Below are positions 35,834 through 45,234 of a DNA stretch of 64,000 nt, piece after piece; positions within the stretch are counted from its first letter, which is position 1; every line of letters starts with the position of its first letter. This DNA is from CAXBNB01 sp040151475. GTDB taxonomy: Bacteria > Bacteroidota > Bacteroidia > Cytophagales > Cyclobacteriaceae. The DNA is taken from contig NZ_JBDKWG010000107.1 of assembly GCF_040151475.1 (NCBI RefSeq), forward strand, positions 1 through 64,000. The letters run 5' to 3'. The notes under the pieces are model-generated. The model was not told the origin of the DNA. It saw only the letters and a list, made by a program, of their open reading frames with translations, and made no database searches. The position numbers and the translations under genes were made by a program.

Positions 35834-37312
35834 ATGGGTGTGACTAATCAGGTGTTAACAGAAAAACTAAATGAAGTCTTTGGTGGTGTGGCTCACCTAC
35901 TGCCTGAATTGTGTTTGGTGTCAGGAGCACTGGTCATTCTCATATTAGAACTTGTTTTAAAAAAGGATACCTGGAAGCTGAAAACCGGTTTGAGTGTTGT
36001 TTTTATTGCTCTTGCTTTTGGTTCACTTTTTATAGTTGAAAGCTCTGGATTGCTTTTTGGAAGTGTTTTAATTGCTGATGAGTTGTCGTTTACTTTTCAG
36101 GTAATATTTCTATTTACCTTTCTCATTTCAATGATTTTTCCTTCTCAAAAATGGGAATTGCGAAAGATGGGAGAATATCATTTCCTGATTTTTTGTTTGG
36201 TGCTGGGAGCTTTTTTGATGGTAAAGTCAAAAAACCTTTTGATTTTCTATCTGGCATTGGAGCTGATCTCGATATCATCATACATTCTTACAAGCATCGG
36301 GTTTAATAAAAAAGGTTTTGAAGCAGGAATAAAATATTTACTCTTTGGAGCACTGGCAAGTGGTGTCATGCTTTATGGTATGTCATTGCTCTATGGATTA
36401 TCTGGCTCGTTGGACTTGCTTGTGATCCTTTCAGGGCAAATGGACGGTCAACTTCATTTGATAGCTGTATTTTTATTGGTAGTTGGGGTGTTATTTAAGC
36501 TTTCGCTTGTACCAATGCATATCTGGACTCCAGATGTGTATGAAGCAGCACCTGTGTCCGTTGTTGCTGTGTTTTCTGTTATTCCAAAACTGGCGGCATT
36601 GGTGTTTTTATTCAGGACAGTGTCATTCATTTCCGACGATTCTGTTCAAATCATGGTGGTACAGATTATAAGCTGGTTGGCTGTGATCTCTATGTTTATC
36701 GGTAATCTGGGTGCCATCTGGCAAAATAATGCCAAGCGTATGATGGCATATTCATCCATTGCACATGCCGGATTTTTGGTAATTGGCGTAATTGTGCAAA
36801 GTGAATTTGGTTTGCAAAGTGTGATTTTTTATTCGGTGGTTTACTCCTTGATGAATCTGGGTGTTTTTTACCTCATAGCCTGTATGGAAAAAAACGATCT
36901 TTATCAAATCACCGATTATAGAGGTGTTGGTAAAATTATTCCTGTTGTGGGCATTTCTATGGTTGTGTTTATGATTTCACTTACGGGACTTCCTCCTACA
37001 GGAGGTTTTTCAGCGAAGTTCTTATTATTTTCTGCGTTATGGAGTACTTATGAAACTAGTCAGCTAAGTTTTTTGTTATGGTTGTTCATATTTGGACTGA
37101 TCAATACAGTAATTGCATTGTTTTACTATTTGAAAATTCCTTATATGAGTATTTTCAAAACACAAATTAAACAAAGTGTTCCAAATATAACTTTGAAGAA
37201 TAAAATTGTATTGGCTCTGATTTCTTTTTTGATTTTGGTGCTATTCTTTAAAGCGGACTTATTGTTTGATTTGACAAATAAGTATAGCTTTGTATTTTCG
37301 ATTCTACCATGA
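35834..37312 (+). CDS. nuoN: NADH-quinone oxidoreductase subunit N
   Basis: The 492-residue antiporter-like subunit has L-A-L-E-L-I-S-I-S-S-Y and P-M-H-I-W-T-P-D-V-Y-E-A-A-P, plus the L-T-G-L-P-P-T-G-G-F-S-A-K-F motif. The start codon immediately follows the nuoM stop. The last 4 bases (ATGA) overlap the start of the amidophosphoribosyltransferase gene, so that gene is likely to be expressed with complex I. Confidence 0.95.
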   Translation: MGVTNQVLTEKLNEVFGGVAHLLPELCLVSGALVILILELVLKKDTWKLKTGLSVVFIALAFGSLFIVESSGLLFGSVLIADELSFTFQVIFLFTFLISMIFPSQKWELRKMGEYHFLIFCLVLGAFLMVKSKNLLIFYLALELISISSYILTSIGFNKKGFEAGIKYLLFGALASGVMLYGMSLLYGLSGSLDLLVILSGQMDGQLHLIAVFLLVVGVLFKLSLVPMHIWTPDVYEAAPVSVVAVFSVIPKLAALVFLFRTVSFISDDSVQIMVVQIISWLAVISMFIGNLGAIWQNNAKRMMAYSSIAHAGFLVIGVIVQSEFGLQSVIFYSVVYSLMNLGVFYLIACMEKNDLYQITDYRGVGKIIPVVGISMVVFMISLTGLPPTGGFSAKFLLFSALWSTYETSQLSFLLWLFIFGLINTVIALFYYLKIPYMSIFKTQIKQSVPNITLKNKIVLALISFLILVLFFKADLLFDLTNKYSFVFSILP

Positions 37313-39195
37313 GTGACTCCATAAAACACGAGTGTGGTATAGCCCACCTCCGCCTTCGCAAACCACTCCAATATTATATTGACAAGTATGACACGCCCAT
37401 GTATGGGGCAAATAAGCTGCTTCTTTTGATGAAGAAGATGCAAAATCGTGGGCAAGATGGTGTTGGTGTGGCAAATATAAAACTGGGCTTGGAACCTGGT
37501 TACCGTTACATCAGCCGCTATCGTTCTATCGATCCTGATCCTCTCAAAAAGGTTTTTGATAAAGTGGGAAAAAAGTTTGCCAAAGCCAAGAAAGAAGGAG
37601 TGGAAAAGTACTATGATGAAGACTGGCTTAAAAAGAATTACGGATTTACCGGAGAAGTTTGGTTGGGGCATTTGCGCTATGGTACACATGGAGTAAACAG
37701 TATCGAAAGTTGCCATCCTTTCCTTCGCCAGAACAATTGGCGGAGTAGAAATCTGGTAATGGCTGGTAACTTCAATATGACTAATGTGGATCAGCTATTC
37801 AATCTTTTGATAGATATAGGACAGCATCCAAAAGAAATCAATGATACGGTAACTGTCATGGAAAAAATTGGCCATTTCCTCGATGAAGAAAATCAGTCGT
37901 TGTTTCAAAAGTATAAAGACAAATACACAAACAAGGAAATTACTCAAATCATTGAAGATGAAATTTCTTTGAAAAAAATTCTAGTCAGATCTTGTAAAGA
38001 TTTTGATGGCGGCTATACTATGGCTGGAATGCTGGGATTTGGTGCTTCGTTTGTAGCAAGAGATCCTGCTGGTATCAGGCCTGCCTACTATTATGCGGAT
38101 GAAGAAATCATTGTAGTTGCTTCTGAAAAACCAGCCATAAAGACTGCTTTTAATTGCAATTACAACGACATCAATGAGATTGAACCCGGGCATGCGTTGA
38201 TCATTGATAAAAAAGGAGATTATACAATTGAAAAATTTTTAAAGCCGTTACCTAAAAAGTCGTGCAGTTTTGAGCGTATATATTTTTCCAGAAGTTCTGA
38301 TCCGGACATTTATAAGGAAAGAAAGAAACTTGGAAGGTTGTTGGTGCCGAAAGTGCTGAAGGCCATTAATTTTGATTTGAGAAATACCATTTTCTCTTAT
38401 ATTCCAAACTCTGCAGAGACTGCCTTTTTGGGGCTAATGGATGGTATGGATGATTATCTGGTAAAGAAAAGAAAAGAGATAGTAATCGACAAAAAGCCTA
38501 GTCCGGATGATTTGGAGGAAATCCTTTCTTTCAGGCCAAGAATTGAAAAGTTGGTAATAAAGGATGCTAAGTTGAGAACGTTTATTACTCAGGATGCGGG
38601 TAGAGACGATCTGGTAGCCAACGTCTATGACACTACTTATGAAGTGGTCAACAAAGGCAAAGATAATCTTGTAATAATAGATGACTCAATCGTACGGGGT
38701 ACTACGCTGGAGAAAAGTATTTTGACTCTTTTAGATAAGCTTGAGCCAAAGAAAATCGTAATCGTTTCATCTGCTCCTCAAATAAGATACCCTGATTGTT
38801 ATGGTATCGATATGAGTAAGATGAAGGATTTTGTTTCTTTTAGGGCGATATTGAAATTGCTGGAAGAAACAGATCAGGAATATCTATTGGATGAGGTGAT
38901 GGAAAAATGTGTAGCCAATAAAGGCAAGCGCAATCAGGAGAATTTTGTAACGGAATTGTATGCTCCGTTCACCTACGATCAGGTTTCTGCCATGATTACA
39001 AAAATTGTAAAACCTAAAAACATGAAGGCAGATCTGGAGGTTCTTTTCCAGACTGTGAATAACCTGCATTTAGCCTGTCCTAATCACCTGGGAGATTGGT
39101 ACTTTACAGGTGACTATCCTACTCCCGGAGGGAATGGAGTGGTCAACAAAGCATTTATCAATTACATGAAAGGCGTGTCTGTAAGGGCCTATTAA
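37309..39195 (+). CDS. purF: Amidophosphoribosyltransferase (long Bacteroidota form)
   Basis: The 628-residue protein has an N-terminal class II glutaminase domain with Cys9 in H-E-C-G-I-A as the likely nucleophile after a short propeptide, N-R-G-Q-D-G-V-G and G-H-L-R-Y-G-T-H, and a C-terminal phosphoribosyltransferase domain with the PRPP loop V-I-I-D-D-S-I-V-R-G-T-T. PurF makes 5-phosphoribosylamine in the first step of purine synthesis. This protein is about 130-150 residues longer than the E. coli type; Bacteroidota commonly carry such a long form, sometimes beside a normal purF, so its exact role is less certain. It overlaps nuoN by 4 bases. Confidence 0.85.
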   Translation: MSDSIKHECGIAHLRLRKPLQYYIDKYDTPMYGANKLLLLMKKMQNRGQDGVGVANIKLGLEPGYRYISRYRSIDPDPLKKVFDKVGKKFAKAKKEGVEKYYDEDWLKKNYGFTGEVWLGHLRYGTHGVNSIESCHPFLRQNNWRSRNLVMAGNFNMTNVDQLFNLLIDIGQHPKEINDTVTVMEKIGHFLDEENQSLFQKYKDKYTNKEITQIIEDEISLKKILVRSCKDFDGGYTMAGMLGFGASFVARDPAGIRPAYYYADEEIIVVASEKPAIKTAFNCNYNDINEIEPGHALIIDKKGDYTIEKFLKPLPKKSCSFERIYFSRSSDPDIYKERKKLGRLLVPKVLKAINFDLRNTIFSYIPNSAETAFLGLMDGMDDYLVKKRKEIVIDKKPSPDDLEEILSFRPRIEKLVIKDAKLRTFITQDAGRDDLVANVYDTTYEVVNKGKDNLVIIDDSIVRGTTLEKSILTLLDKLEPKKIVIVSSAPQIRYPDCYGIDMSKMKDFVSFRAILKLLEETDQEYLLDEVMEKCVANKGKRNQENFVTELYAPFTYDQVSAMITKIVKPKNMKADLEVLFQTVNNLHLACPNHLGDWYFTGDYPTPGGNGVVNKAFINYMKGVSVRAY

Positions 39196-39246
39196 AACTA
39201 CATTTTCGTTTTACATTGAAAGCGTATCATTCTGATTCGTCAGGAA

Positions 39247-40107
39247 TCATGATTTATCTATTATTTTTGATCCAAAGTAAATTGCTACGCCTCCTGTAAA
39301 AAACATCAGGATACTATAGATGGCAGGGGCTATTGCAAAAGCAGAATTTCCAAGCAAGACTATAGCGATTGAAATCGCCAGAGTTCCATTTTGAATGCCG
39401 GATTCTATGGAAATCGATATGGCTTTATCATTTTTAATTTGAAACAATCTTGATGAATAGAAACCGACCAGCATGGTAGCAACATTGAGAAAAAAAGTAG
39501 CTATTCCGGCTTCTCTGAAGTAAAAAGCCAGATTGTCTTTGTCTTTGATAAGTATCCCAATGATTACCAGTGTAATTACAATACTGGATGCTATCCTCAC
39601 AGGTTTTTCCATTCTTAAAGCAAAACTTTCCTTGTATCTCCTTATAATCATACCTATTGATACCGGAATCAGTATTATCACCATGATTTGGATAATCGTT
39701 TGAACAACATCCAATTGAATAACTTGTCCTTTTTCAAGGAAATGTGTCAGACCGAAATTGACAATAAACGGAATGGTGACGATCGTGATAAGACTACTTA
39801 AGGCCGTAAGCGTGACGGACAATGCTATGTCTCCTTTGGCTAAATGGGTAATCAAATTAGACGTAGGGCCTCCGGGACAGGCTGCCAGTATCATTATGCC
39901 AACAGCAATTTCAGGCTTGAGTGGAAATATGGAAGCCACAGCAAACCCTATGATTGGTAAAATGATGATTTGATTTGTCAAGCCTACAAGTACGGCTTTG
40001 GGGTATATCAATATTCTTTTGAAATCATCTGCTACCAATGATAAACCCATTCCCAGCATGATGATTATAAGTGAAACGGCCAGGAAAATAGTTGAGCCTT
40101 TATCCAT
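39247..40107 (-). CDS. Bile acid:sodium symporter (BASS/SBF) family transporter
   Basis: The 286-residue protein has eight to ten predicted membrane helices and the family signature A-A-C-P-G-G-P-T-S-N-L-I-T-H with E-S-G-I-Q-N-G-T-L in the second half, both part of the sodium-binding core. Such bacterial transporters move organic anions, not necessarily bile acids. It converges on the amidophosphoribosyltransferase gene with a 51-base gap. Confidence 0.9.
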   Translation of the reverse strand: MDKGSTIFLAVSLIIIMLGMGLSLVADDFKRILIYPKAVLVGLTNQIIILPIIGFAVASIFPLKPEIAVGIMILAACPGGPTSNLITHLAKGDIALSVTLTALSSLITIVTIPFIVNFGLTHFLEKGQVIQLDVVQTIIQIMVIILIPVSIGMIIRRYKESFALRMEKPVRIASSIVITLVIIGILIKDKDNLAFYFREAGIATFFLNVATMLVGFYSSRLFQIKNDKAISISIESGIQNGTLAISIAIVLLGNSAFAIAPAIYSILMFFTGGVAIYFGSKIIDKS

Positions 40108-40346
40108 GTTGTATAGTTTTAGTTGAACTGGTAATATATAAACTTATTGGAACTATTTCTTATATGATATATGCCAGGGATTACAATATTTTACACAAAT
40201 AAGGTATGCTATTTCCTGTTAAGGAGGAATTTATGTTTTATTGATTTTGTTGTTTCAGTTAAAAGTCAATTATTTATCTGCTTCTTGGGCAGCTATATAG
40301 GATTAATCAATTAATTTTCCTGATATTTTTATATAATAGCTGTAAG

Positions 40347-41024
40347 GTGAAACAATCTTTTTTTCTGGTATTTATTTTTCTTTTTACTTCAATGCTTCCA
40401 AATGGGCTATCGGCTCAGGATGAGCAGGGTAAGAAAAAGGAGGTGTTTTTTGGGATAGAACCATCTGCATATAAAGGAGATTTGAGTGACAGTTTTGAGA
40501 AATGGTCTATGGTGTTTCATGTTGGTATTAAATTTAATCGATTCAAAAAGATGAATGGAAATTTTGTCCTAACCATTGGTTCTGTTACCGGACAAAACAT
40601 TAATTATAGTTATGGAGACGGTAGTTTACCTACCCCTAGCCCTAATAGGTTTTTCACGACAAAAGTAGTTGGGTTAAACTATGAGCTGCATTACAATTTT
40701 ATAAATTGTGAAAAAATAAAAGTATATGCTTCTCAAGGGATTGGAGTGTTAAGGTTTAACCCTCAGGATGAGTTCAATAACAGTCTGGTAGATCAATTGT
40801 TTACCCGGTCATCCAGCGAAACTTATGGTACCATCACCTTGATGCTACCAACACAAATCGGAGTATTATATACTTTACCAAATCAATATTCTGTGGGAAT
40901 GCAGGCTGGTTTTGTAAATACGCTGACTGATTATCTGGACAATATTTCAGCATGGGGAAGTAAAAAGGGAAATGACAACATTCTTTCAGTAAAGTTTGAA
41001 ATTCATATACCTGTTTCTTTCTAG
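40347..41024 (+). CDS. Secreted or outer-membrane beta-barrel-like protein, unknown function
   Basis: The 225-residue protein begins at a GTG and has a signal peptide ending near G-L-S-A-Q-D. The remainder alternates hydrophobic and polar residues with many aromatic ones (for example V-V-G-L-N-Y-E-L-H-Y-N-F) and ends in V-S-F, consistent with an outer-membrane beta barrel of the porin or OmpW-like size class. No precise family is recognised. The 239-base region before it (40108-40346) is AT-rich and shows no gene. Confidence 0.6.
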   Translation: MKQSFFLVFIFLFTSMLPNGLSAQDEQGKKKEVFFGIEPSAYKGDLSDSFEKWSMVFHVGIKFNRFKKMNGNFVLTIGSVTGQNINYSYGDGSLPTPSPNRFFTTKVVGLNYELHYNFINCEKIKVYASQGIGVLRFNPQDEFNNSLVDQLFTRSSSETYGTITLMLPTQIGVLYTLPNQYSVGMQAGFVNTLTDYLDNISAWGSKKGNDNILSVKFEIHIPVSF

Positions 41025-41061
41025 CTTCTTTGGGCAACTTTATAATTGTTGTTTTTCCGGT

Positions 41062-41091
41062 TTTGGCAAAGGTCAAAATTGTTTTAAATTG
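41062..41091 (+). promoter_or_regulatory. Candidate promoter before the sugar isomerase gene
   Basis: TTTG at 41062-41065, 19 bases, then TAAATTG at 41085-41091 fits the TTTG-N19-TAnnTTTG layout with one T missing in the -7 box. It lies about 115 bases before the start at 41206. Confidence 0.3.
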
Positions 41092-41205
41092 TTCATTCGT
41101 TTAAATTCGAATTCTGGAGATGTTTAGACCACTCAGGAAAGGAATAATTTATGATCTCCTGATTTTAATGACATTGAATCTTAAGTATAATATTTAAATA
41201 ACAGT

Positions 41206-42258
41206 ATGAACACTATAAAAGGACCTGCCATTTTTTTGGCGCAATTCATGGACGACACTGAACCGTTCAACAATTTGAAAAGCATCTGTAAATGGGCTGC
41301 AGATTTAGGATATAAAGGCGTGCAAATCCCTACATGGGATGCCCGTGCAATTGATCTTCAAAAAGCTGCTGAAAGCCAAACCTATGTAGATGAGATTAAG
41401 GGTATAGTGGAAGATACCGGAATGCAGATTACGGAGTTGTCCACACACTTACAAGGGCAATTAGTAGCTGTTAACCCTGCTTATAGTGCGATGTTCGATG
41501 GATTCGCTCCTGATAGTGTAAAAGGTGACGATAAAGCGAGAACTGCCTGGGCGGTGAATCAATTGAAAATGGCGGCTAAGGCTAGTAGGAATTTTGGAAT
41601 AGATGTACATGCTACATTTTCCGGGGCTTTGCTGTGGCATACTGTTTATCCATGGCCTCAGCGTCCTGCCGGACTGGTAGAAATGGGCTTTAAAGAACTG
41701 GCTGCACGTTGGTTGCCAATATTGAATGAATTTGATACACATGGAGTGGATGTGTGTTACGAACTTCATCCCGGTGAAGACTTGCATGACGGCATCACTT
41801 TCGAGCGCTTTTTGGAAGCCACCGGAAATCACAAAAGAGCCAATATACTATATGATCCAAGTCACTATGTATTGCAACAATTGGATTACTTACAGAACAT
41901 TGACATTTACCATGAGTTTATCAAGATGTTCCATGTGAAGGATGCGGAATTTAATCCGACAGGAAGAGCAGGAGTGTATGGTAGCTTCTCTGACTGGGTG
42001 GACCGACCGGGAAGATTTAGATCACTTGGAGATGGGCAAGTGGATTTTGCAGGGATTTTCTCCAAACTGTCTCAATATGGATACGACGGTTGGGCCGTGC
42101 TGGAGTGGGAGTGTTGTATCAAAAGTGCTCAGCAAGGAGCAGAAGAAGGGGCTCCTTTCATAAAGAAGCACATCATTAATGTAACAGAAAAAGCATTTGA
42201 TGATTTTGCTGGTGGAAAACCAGACGAAGAGTTGAATAAAAAAATATTGGGATTGTAG
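41206..42258 (+). CDS. Sugar phosphate isomerase/epimerase (AP_endonuc_2 TIM barrel)
   Basis: The 350-residue protein has the xylose-isomerase-like TIM barrel layout with metal-ligand candidates in V-C-Y-E-L-H-P-G-E-D, L-Y-D-P-S-H, F-H-V-K-D-A-E and a late E in W-A-V-L-E-W-E. Members isomerise or epimerise keto-sugars in sugar breakdown. The gene is closed by its own terminator at 42285-42323, but stands just before a sulfatase, so it probably belongs to a glycan use region. Confidence 0.85.
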   Translation: MNTIKGPAIFLAQFMDDTEPFNNLKSICKWAADLGYKGVQIPTWDARAIDLQKAAESQTYVDEIKGIVEDTGMQITELSTHLQGQLVAVNPAYSAMFDGFAPDSVKGDDKARTAWAVNQLKMAAKASRNFGIDVHATFSGALLWHTVYPWPQRPAGLVEMGFKELAARWLPILNEFDTHGVDVCYELHPGEDLHDGITFERFLEATGNHKRANILYDPSHYVLQQLDYLQNIDIYHEFIKMFHVKDAEFNPTGRAGVYGSFSDWVDRPGRFRSLGDGQVDFAGIFSKLSQYGYDGWAVLEWECCIKSAQQGAEEGAPFIKKHIINVTEKAFDDFAGGKPDEELNKKILGL

Positions 42259-42284
42259 TAATCTTTTTTGACTGCAATTTACTG

Positions 42285-42323
42285 ACACCCTTATTTTCTG
42301 TAACAGGAAAGTAGGGGTGTTTT
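42285..42323 (+). terminator. Rho-independent terminator after the isomerase
   Basis: The arm at 42285-42300 (acacccttattttctg) pairs almost fully with 42304-42320 (caggaaagtaggggtgt), with three G-U pairs and one bulged G, around a 3-base loop (taa), followed by a short T-run. It starts 26 bases after the stop. Confidence 0.7.
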
Positions 42324-42372
42324 ATGCCAATTGTAATTGAAATCAATCCTTATTCCTTTCAATTTGAATGGA

Positions 42373-42405
42373 TTTGGCAGTTGTGCAAACTAAGTGCTAT
42401 TTTTA
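42373..42405 (+). promoter_or_regulatory. Candidate promoter before the second sulfatase
   Basis: TTTG at 42373-42376 is followed after 21 bases by TATTTTTA (42398-42405), close to the TAnnTTTG consensus. It is 22 bases before the start at 42427. It fits with the terminator just upstream, which makes a new promoter necessary. Confidence 0.4.
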
Positions 42406-42426
42406 AAGAAAAATTAAACTAGCAAA

Positions 42427-44031
42427 ATGAAACAACTTTCCGATACGTTCAGACTAACCAGCTTTATAACATTGGCTTTGATTTTGTATTCCTGTAATTC
42501 AAATACTAAAACCACAACCGAAGAAAAACCTCCAAATATCCTATTCATCATGTCCGATGATCATGCTTTTCAGGCAGTGAGTGCATACGGACATGGATTG
42601 AACAATACGCCCAATATTGACAGGATTGCAAAAGAAGGAGCTATTTTCAATAAAGGATTTGTGACCAACTCTATCTGTGCCCCCAGCCGGGCGGCTATGT
42701 TGACGGGTAAACATAGCTTTGTCAATGGGAAAGTCGATAACATGCAACCATTTGATTGGGAGCAACCCAATTTTGCGAAGCTGTTGCAACAAGCCGGATA
42801 TCAAACGGCTCTTATAGGAAAGATACATTTGAACGGACTTCCCTTAGGTTTTGATTATTCGAGTGTATTGCCTGGTCAAGGAAATTATTACAACCCGGAT
42901 TTTATTGAAAATGGTGTGAAAAAAAGATTTCCCGGATATGTTACCTCCATTACGACCGATCTGGCTTTGGATTGGTTGGATAAAAAACGTGACAAGGAGA
43001 AACCCTTTCTTCTACTCTACCATCAAAAAGCTCCTCACCGTAACTGGAAACCAGAGGAGAAATACCTGACACTTTTTGATGATAAAACTTTTGATCCTCC
43101 GGCTAATTATTTTGATGACTATGAAGGCAGAGGTACTGCAGCCCACCAGCAGGAAATGCAAGTGGATGGGCATGCCAAATGGGGTCATGATTTTAAAATG
43201 CTTGTCGATCCCAATGGGGATTCTACCGGATTTGATAAAGAACTTAAGAGGTTTGATGAAAAACAACTTGCGGCATGGATGGCTGCCTATACTCCTAAAA
43301 ATGATGCTATGAAAGCAGCAAAACTGGAAGGAAAAGAATTAGGAAAATGGAAATACAATCGATACATCAAAGATTATCTGAGAACAATTCAGTCCGTGGA
43401 TGATGGCGTAGGGCAGGTGTTGGATTATTTGGATGAGAATGGACTGACCGAAAACACGATTGTGGTTTATACATCTGATCAGGGCTTCTATCTTGGAGAG
43501 CACGGATGGTTTGACAAACGCTTTATGTATGAAGAGTCACTTCGTACGCCATTATTAATGCGTTACCCTAAAGAGATTAAGCCCGGAGGTCAAATCAATC
43601 AATTGATACAGAATATAGATTTTGCACCTACTTTTTTAGATTATGCCGGAGCAAATATCCCGGAAGATATTCAGGGAGAATCTTTCAGGAAAATAGTGAG
43701 TGGAGAATCTTCAGAATGGAGAGATGCCATCTATTACACCTATTACGAATATCCATCGGTACATATGGTAAAGCGCCACTATGGAGTAAGAACCGATCGC
43801 TACAAACTAATGCATTTTTATTACGACATAGACGAGTGGGAAATGTATGACCTGGAAAAGGACCCGTCTGAAATGAAAAACGTGTATGATGATCCTGCCT
43901 ATCAGGCGGTAAGAGAAAGTATGCATGAAAGGCTTGTGGAAATGAGGAAAAAATATGGAGATAGCGACGAAAATGATCAGATGCATCTGAACAGATACCT
44001 AGAGGCCATTAATAAGAGGAAGAAAGGTTAA
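42427..44031 (+). CDS. Sulfatase (type I), lipoprotein
   Basis: The 534-residue protein has a lipoprotein signal ending L-Y-S-C (Cys23), metal motif M-S-D-D-H (residues 42-46), and the modification motif I-C84-A-P-S-R-A-A-M-L-T-G-K in the canonical C-x-P-S-R form, so Cys84 should become formylglycine. The C-terminal half carries D-Q-G-F-Y-L-G-E-H-G-W-F-D-K, typical of the larger sulfatase subfamilies. It should cleave sulfate esters from glycans. It is followed by a strong terminator and is therefore a single-gene unit. Confidence 0.93.
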   Translation: MKQLSDTFRLTSFITLALILYSCNSNTKTTTEEKPPNILFIMSDDHAFQAVSAYGHGLNNTPNIDRIAKEGAIFNKGFVTNSICAPSRAAMLTGKHSFVNGKVDNMQPFDWEQPNFAKLLQQAGYQTALIGKIHLNGLPLGFDYSSVLPGQGNYYNPDFIENGVKKRFPGYVTSITTDLALDWLDKKRDKEKPFLLLYHQKAPHRNWKPEEKYLTLFDDKTFDPPANYFDDYEGRGTAAHQQEMQVDGHAKWGHDFKMLVDPNGDSTGFDKELKRFDEKQLAAWMAAYTPKNDAMKAAKLEGKELGKWKYNRYIKDYLRTIQSVDDGVGQVLDYLDENGLTENTIVVYTSDQGFYLGEHGWFDKRFMYEESLRTPLLMRYPKEIKPGGQINQLIQNIDFAPTFLDYAGANIPEDIQGESFRKIVSGESSEWRDAIYYTYYEYPSVHMVKRHYGVRTDRYKLMHFYYDIDEWEMYDLEKDPSEMKNVYDDPAYQAVRESMHERLVEMRKKYGDSDENDQMHLNRYLEAINKRKKG

Positions 44032-44050
44032 ATCGAAATGGTAGAACAGC

Positions 44051-44079
44051 AAGAGCTTCCTGAAAAGGAGGCTCTTTTT
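44051..44079 (+). terminator. Rho-independent terminator after the second sulfatase
   Basis: A 10-bp stem (agagcttcct with aggaggctct, one G-U pair) closes a GAAA tetraloop and is followed by TTTT. It begins 20 bases after the stop. Confidence 0.85.
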
Positions 44080-44214
44080 GTTTTGTGATTTTTTTCAATC
44101 AAATACTCAACCCAGCATCACCGCCATTACTTTTTCTTTGTAAGTATCAATTTCCGGTACTTTGAAATCTTGAACTAACTTTACTAAAATCATAAATTCT
44201 AAGAAAGATCAGAC

Positions 44215-45114
44215 ATGTCTAAAGAACTCGTATTGTTGTTACTCATTTTTTGTTTTGTAGCATGTTCGGAAAAGAACAAACAACTGAGTCAGAATCCTTC
44301 ACCGATGGAGGAACATATCAGAGCTCATAAAAGAGTTGATGGTTTCGGATGTGAAGGAACTCGTTTTAAACTGGAGGATGTTTTTTCAGTGCCTATTGAA
44401 GTTTATATTCCCGGTCACTTGACTAAAAATGACACTGTGGCTTTGGTATTCCATTTTCATGGAAGTTCGAAAGTCACTGAATGGGCCGCTTGTGATGGGA
44501 AAAAGAAATATGTGGTAGCAACTGTTAATTTAGGTAGTGGTTCGGCCAAATACGAAAAACCACTTCTTGATCCAAAAGTCGTAGATGATATGTTCAACCA
44601 GGCTCAGCATGTATTATTTAAAGAATATGGTTTTTCAGTAAAAAAAAGATTTATTACTTCGTTTAGTGCCGGATATGGAGCCGTTCGTGCTTTGTTGAGC
44701 AATCCAGTGTCTTTCGAAAAAATAGATGGAGTGCTGTTACTTGACGGGCTTCACACTGATTATATTCCTGACAAACAACTACTTTCCAACGGAGGGAAAC
44801 TTAATGAAGACAAGCTTCAGCCCTTTTTACAATTTGCCAGAAAGGCTGTTACAGGTAACAAAAGGTTTGTTTTTACGCACTCATCCATATTTCCTGGTAC
44901 TTATGCCAGCACTACCGAATGTGCCGACTACCTGATCAATGAGTTGGGATTAAAAAGAACTTCAGTATTGGAAGAAGGTCCGTTGGGTATGCAGCAAGTT
45001 GGCAACACCAATCAGGAAAGATTACACATCATAGCATTTGCTGGCAACACTGCACCGGATCATGTAGATCATTTGCATGGGCTTTCTGATTTTATTCAGC
45101 TTTTGGACAATTAA
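44215..45114 (+). CDS. Putative alpha/beta-hydrolase lipoprotein
   Basis: The 299-residue protein has a lipoprotein signal ending F-V-A-C (Cys17). It shows a V-F-H-F-H-G-S-S loop (oxyanion hole), a nucleophile-elbow candidate S-F-S151-A-G-Y-G, an acidic candidate in L-L-L-D177-G-L-H, and a late D-H-V-D-H-L-H-G with a histidine suitable for the triad. This fits the alpha/beta-hydrolase fold, but the specific family is not recognised. It could be an esterase working with the neighbouring sulfatase. The elbow lacks the first Gly of the usual G-x-S-x-G, which is tolerated in some families. Confidence 0.65.
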   Translation: MSKELVLLLLIFCFVACSEKNKQLSQNPSPMEEHIRAHKRVDGFGCEGTRFKLEDVFSVPIEVYIPGHLTKNDTVALVFHFHGSSKVTEWAACDGKKKYVVATVNLGSGSAKYEKPLLDPKVVDDMFNQAQHVLFKEYGFSVKKRFITSFSAGYGAVRALLSNPVSFEKIDGVLLLDGLHTDYIPDKQLLSNGGKLNEDKLQPFLQFARKAVTGNKRFVFTHSSIFPGTYASTTECADYLINELGLKRTSVLEEGPLGMQQVGNTNQERLHIIAFAGNTAPDHVDHLHGLSDFIQLLDN

Positions 45115-45181
45115 TTTTTAAACCTTACTGGTTTCTTTCTGAATTGTCTATTATTTCTCGTAAAGAACAAATAATTTAGAG

Positions 45182-45204
45182 TGATTGGCTTTTTATTCCA
45201 ATCA
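45182..45204. promoter_or_regulatory. Inverted repeat before the oxidoreductase gene
   Basis: TGATTGG (45182-45188) and CCAATCA (45198-45204) are exact inverted copies with a 9-base spacer, 31 bases before the start at 45235. It could be an operator for a dimeric regulator or a small attenuator stem. No T-run follows directly, so a terminator is unlikely. Confidence 0.35.
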
Positions 45205-45234
45205 GAAAATAGTTTGTACAATACATAAAATACG

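Noticed and set aside
37141..37716. A 191-residue minus-strand frame across the nuoN-purF junction
   Set aside because: It covers two well-supported genes in antisense and has no recognisable domain.
39234..39250. Short inverted repeat (tgattc/gaatca) between purF and the BASS transporter gene
   Set aside because: Six AT-rich pairs with no T-tract are expected by chance in this sequence.
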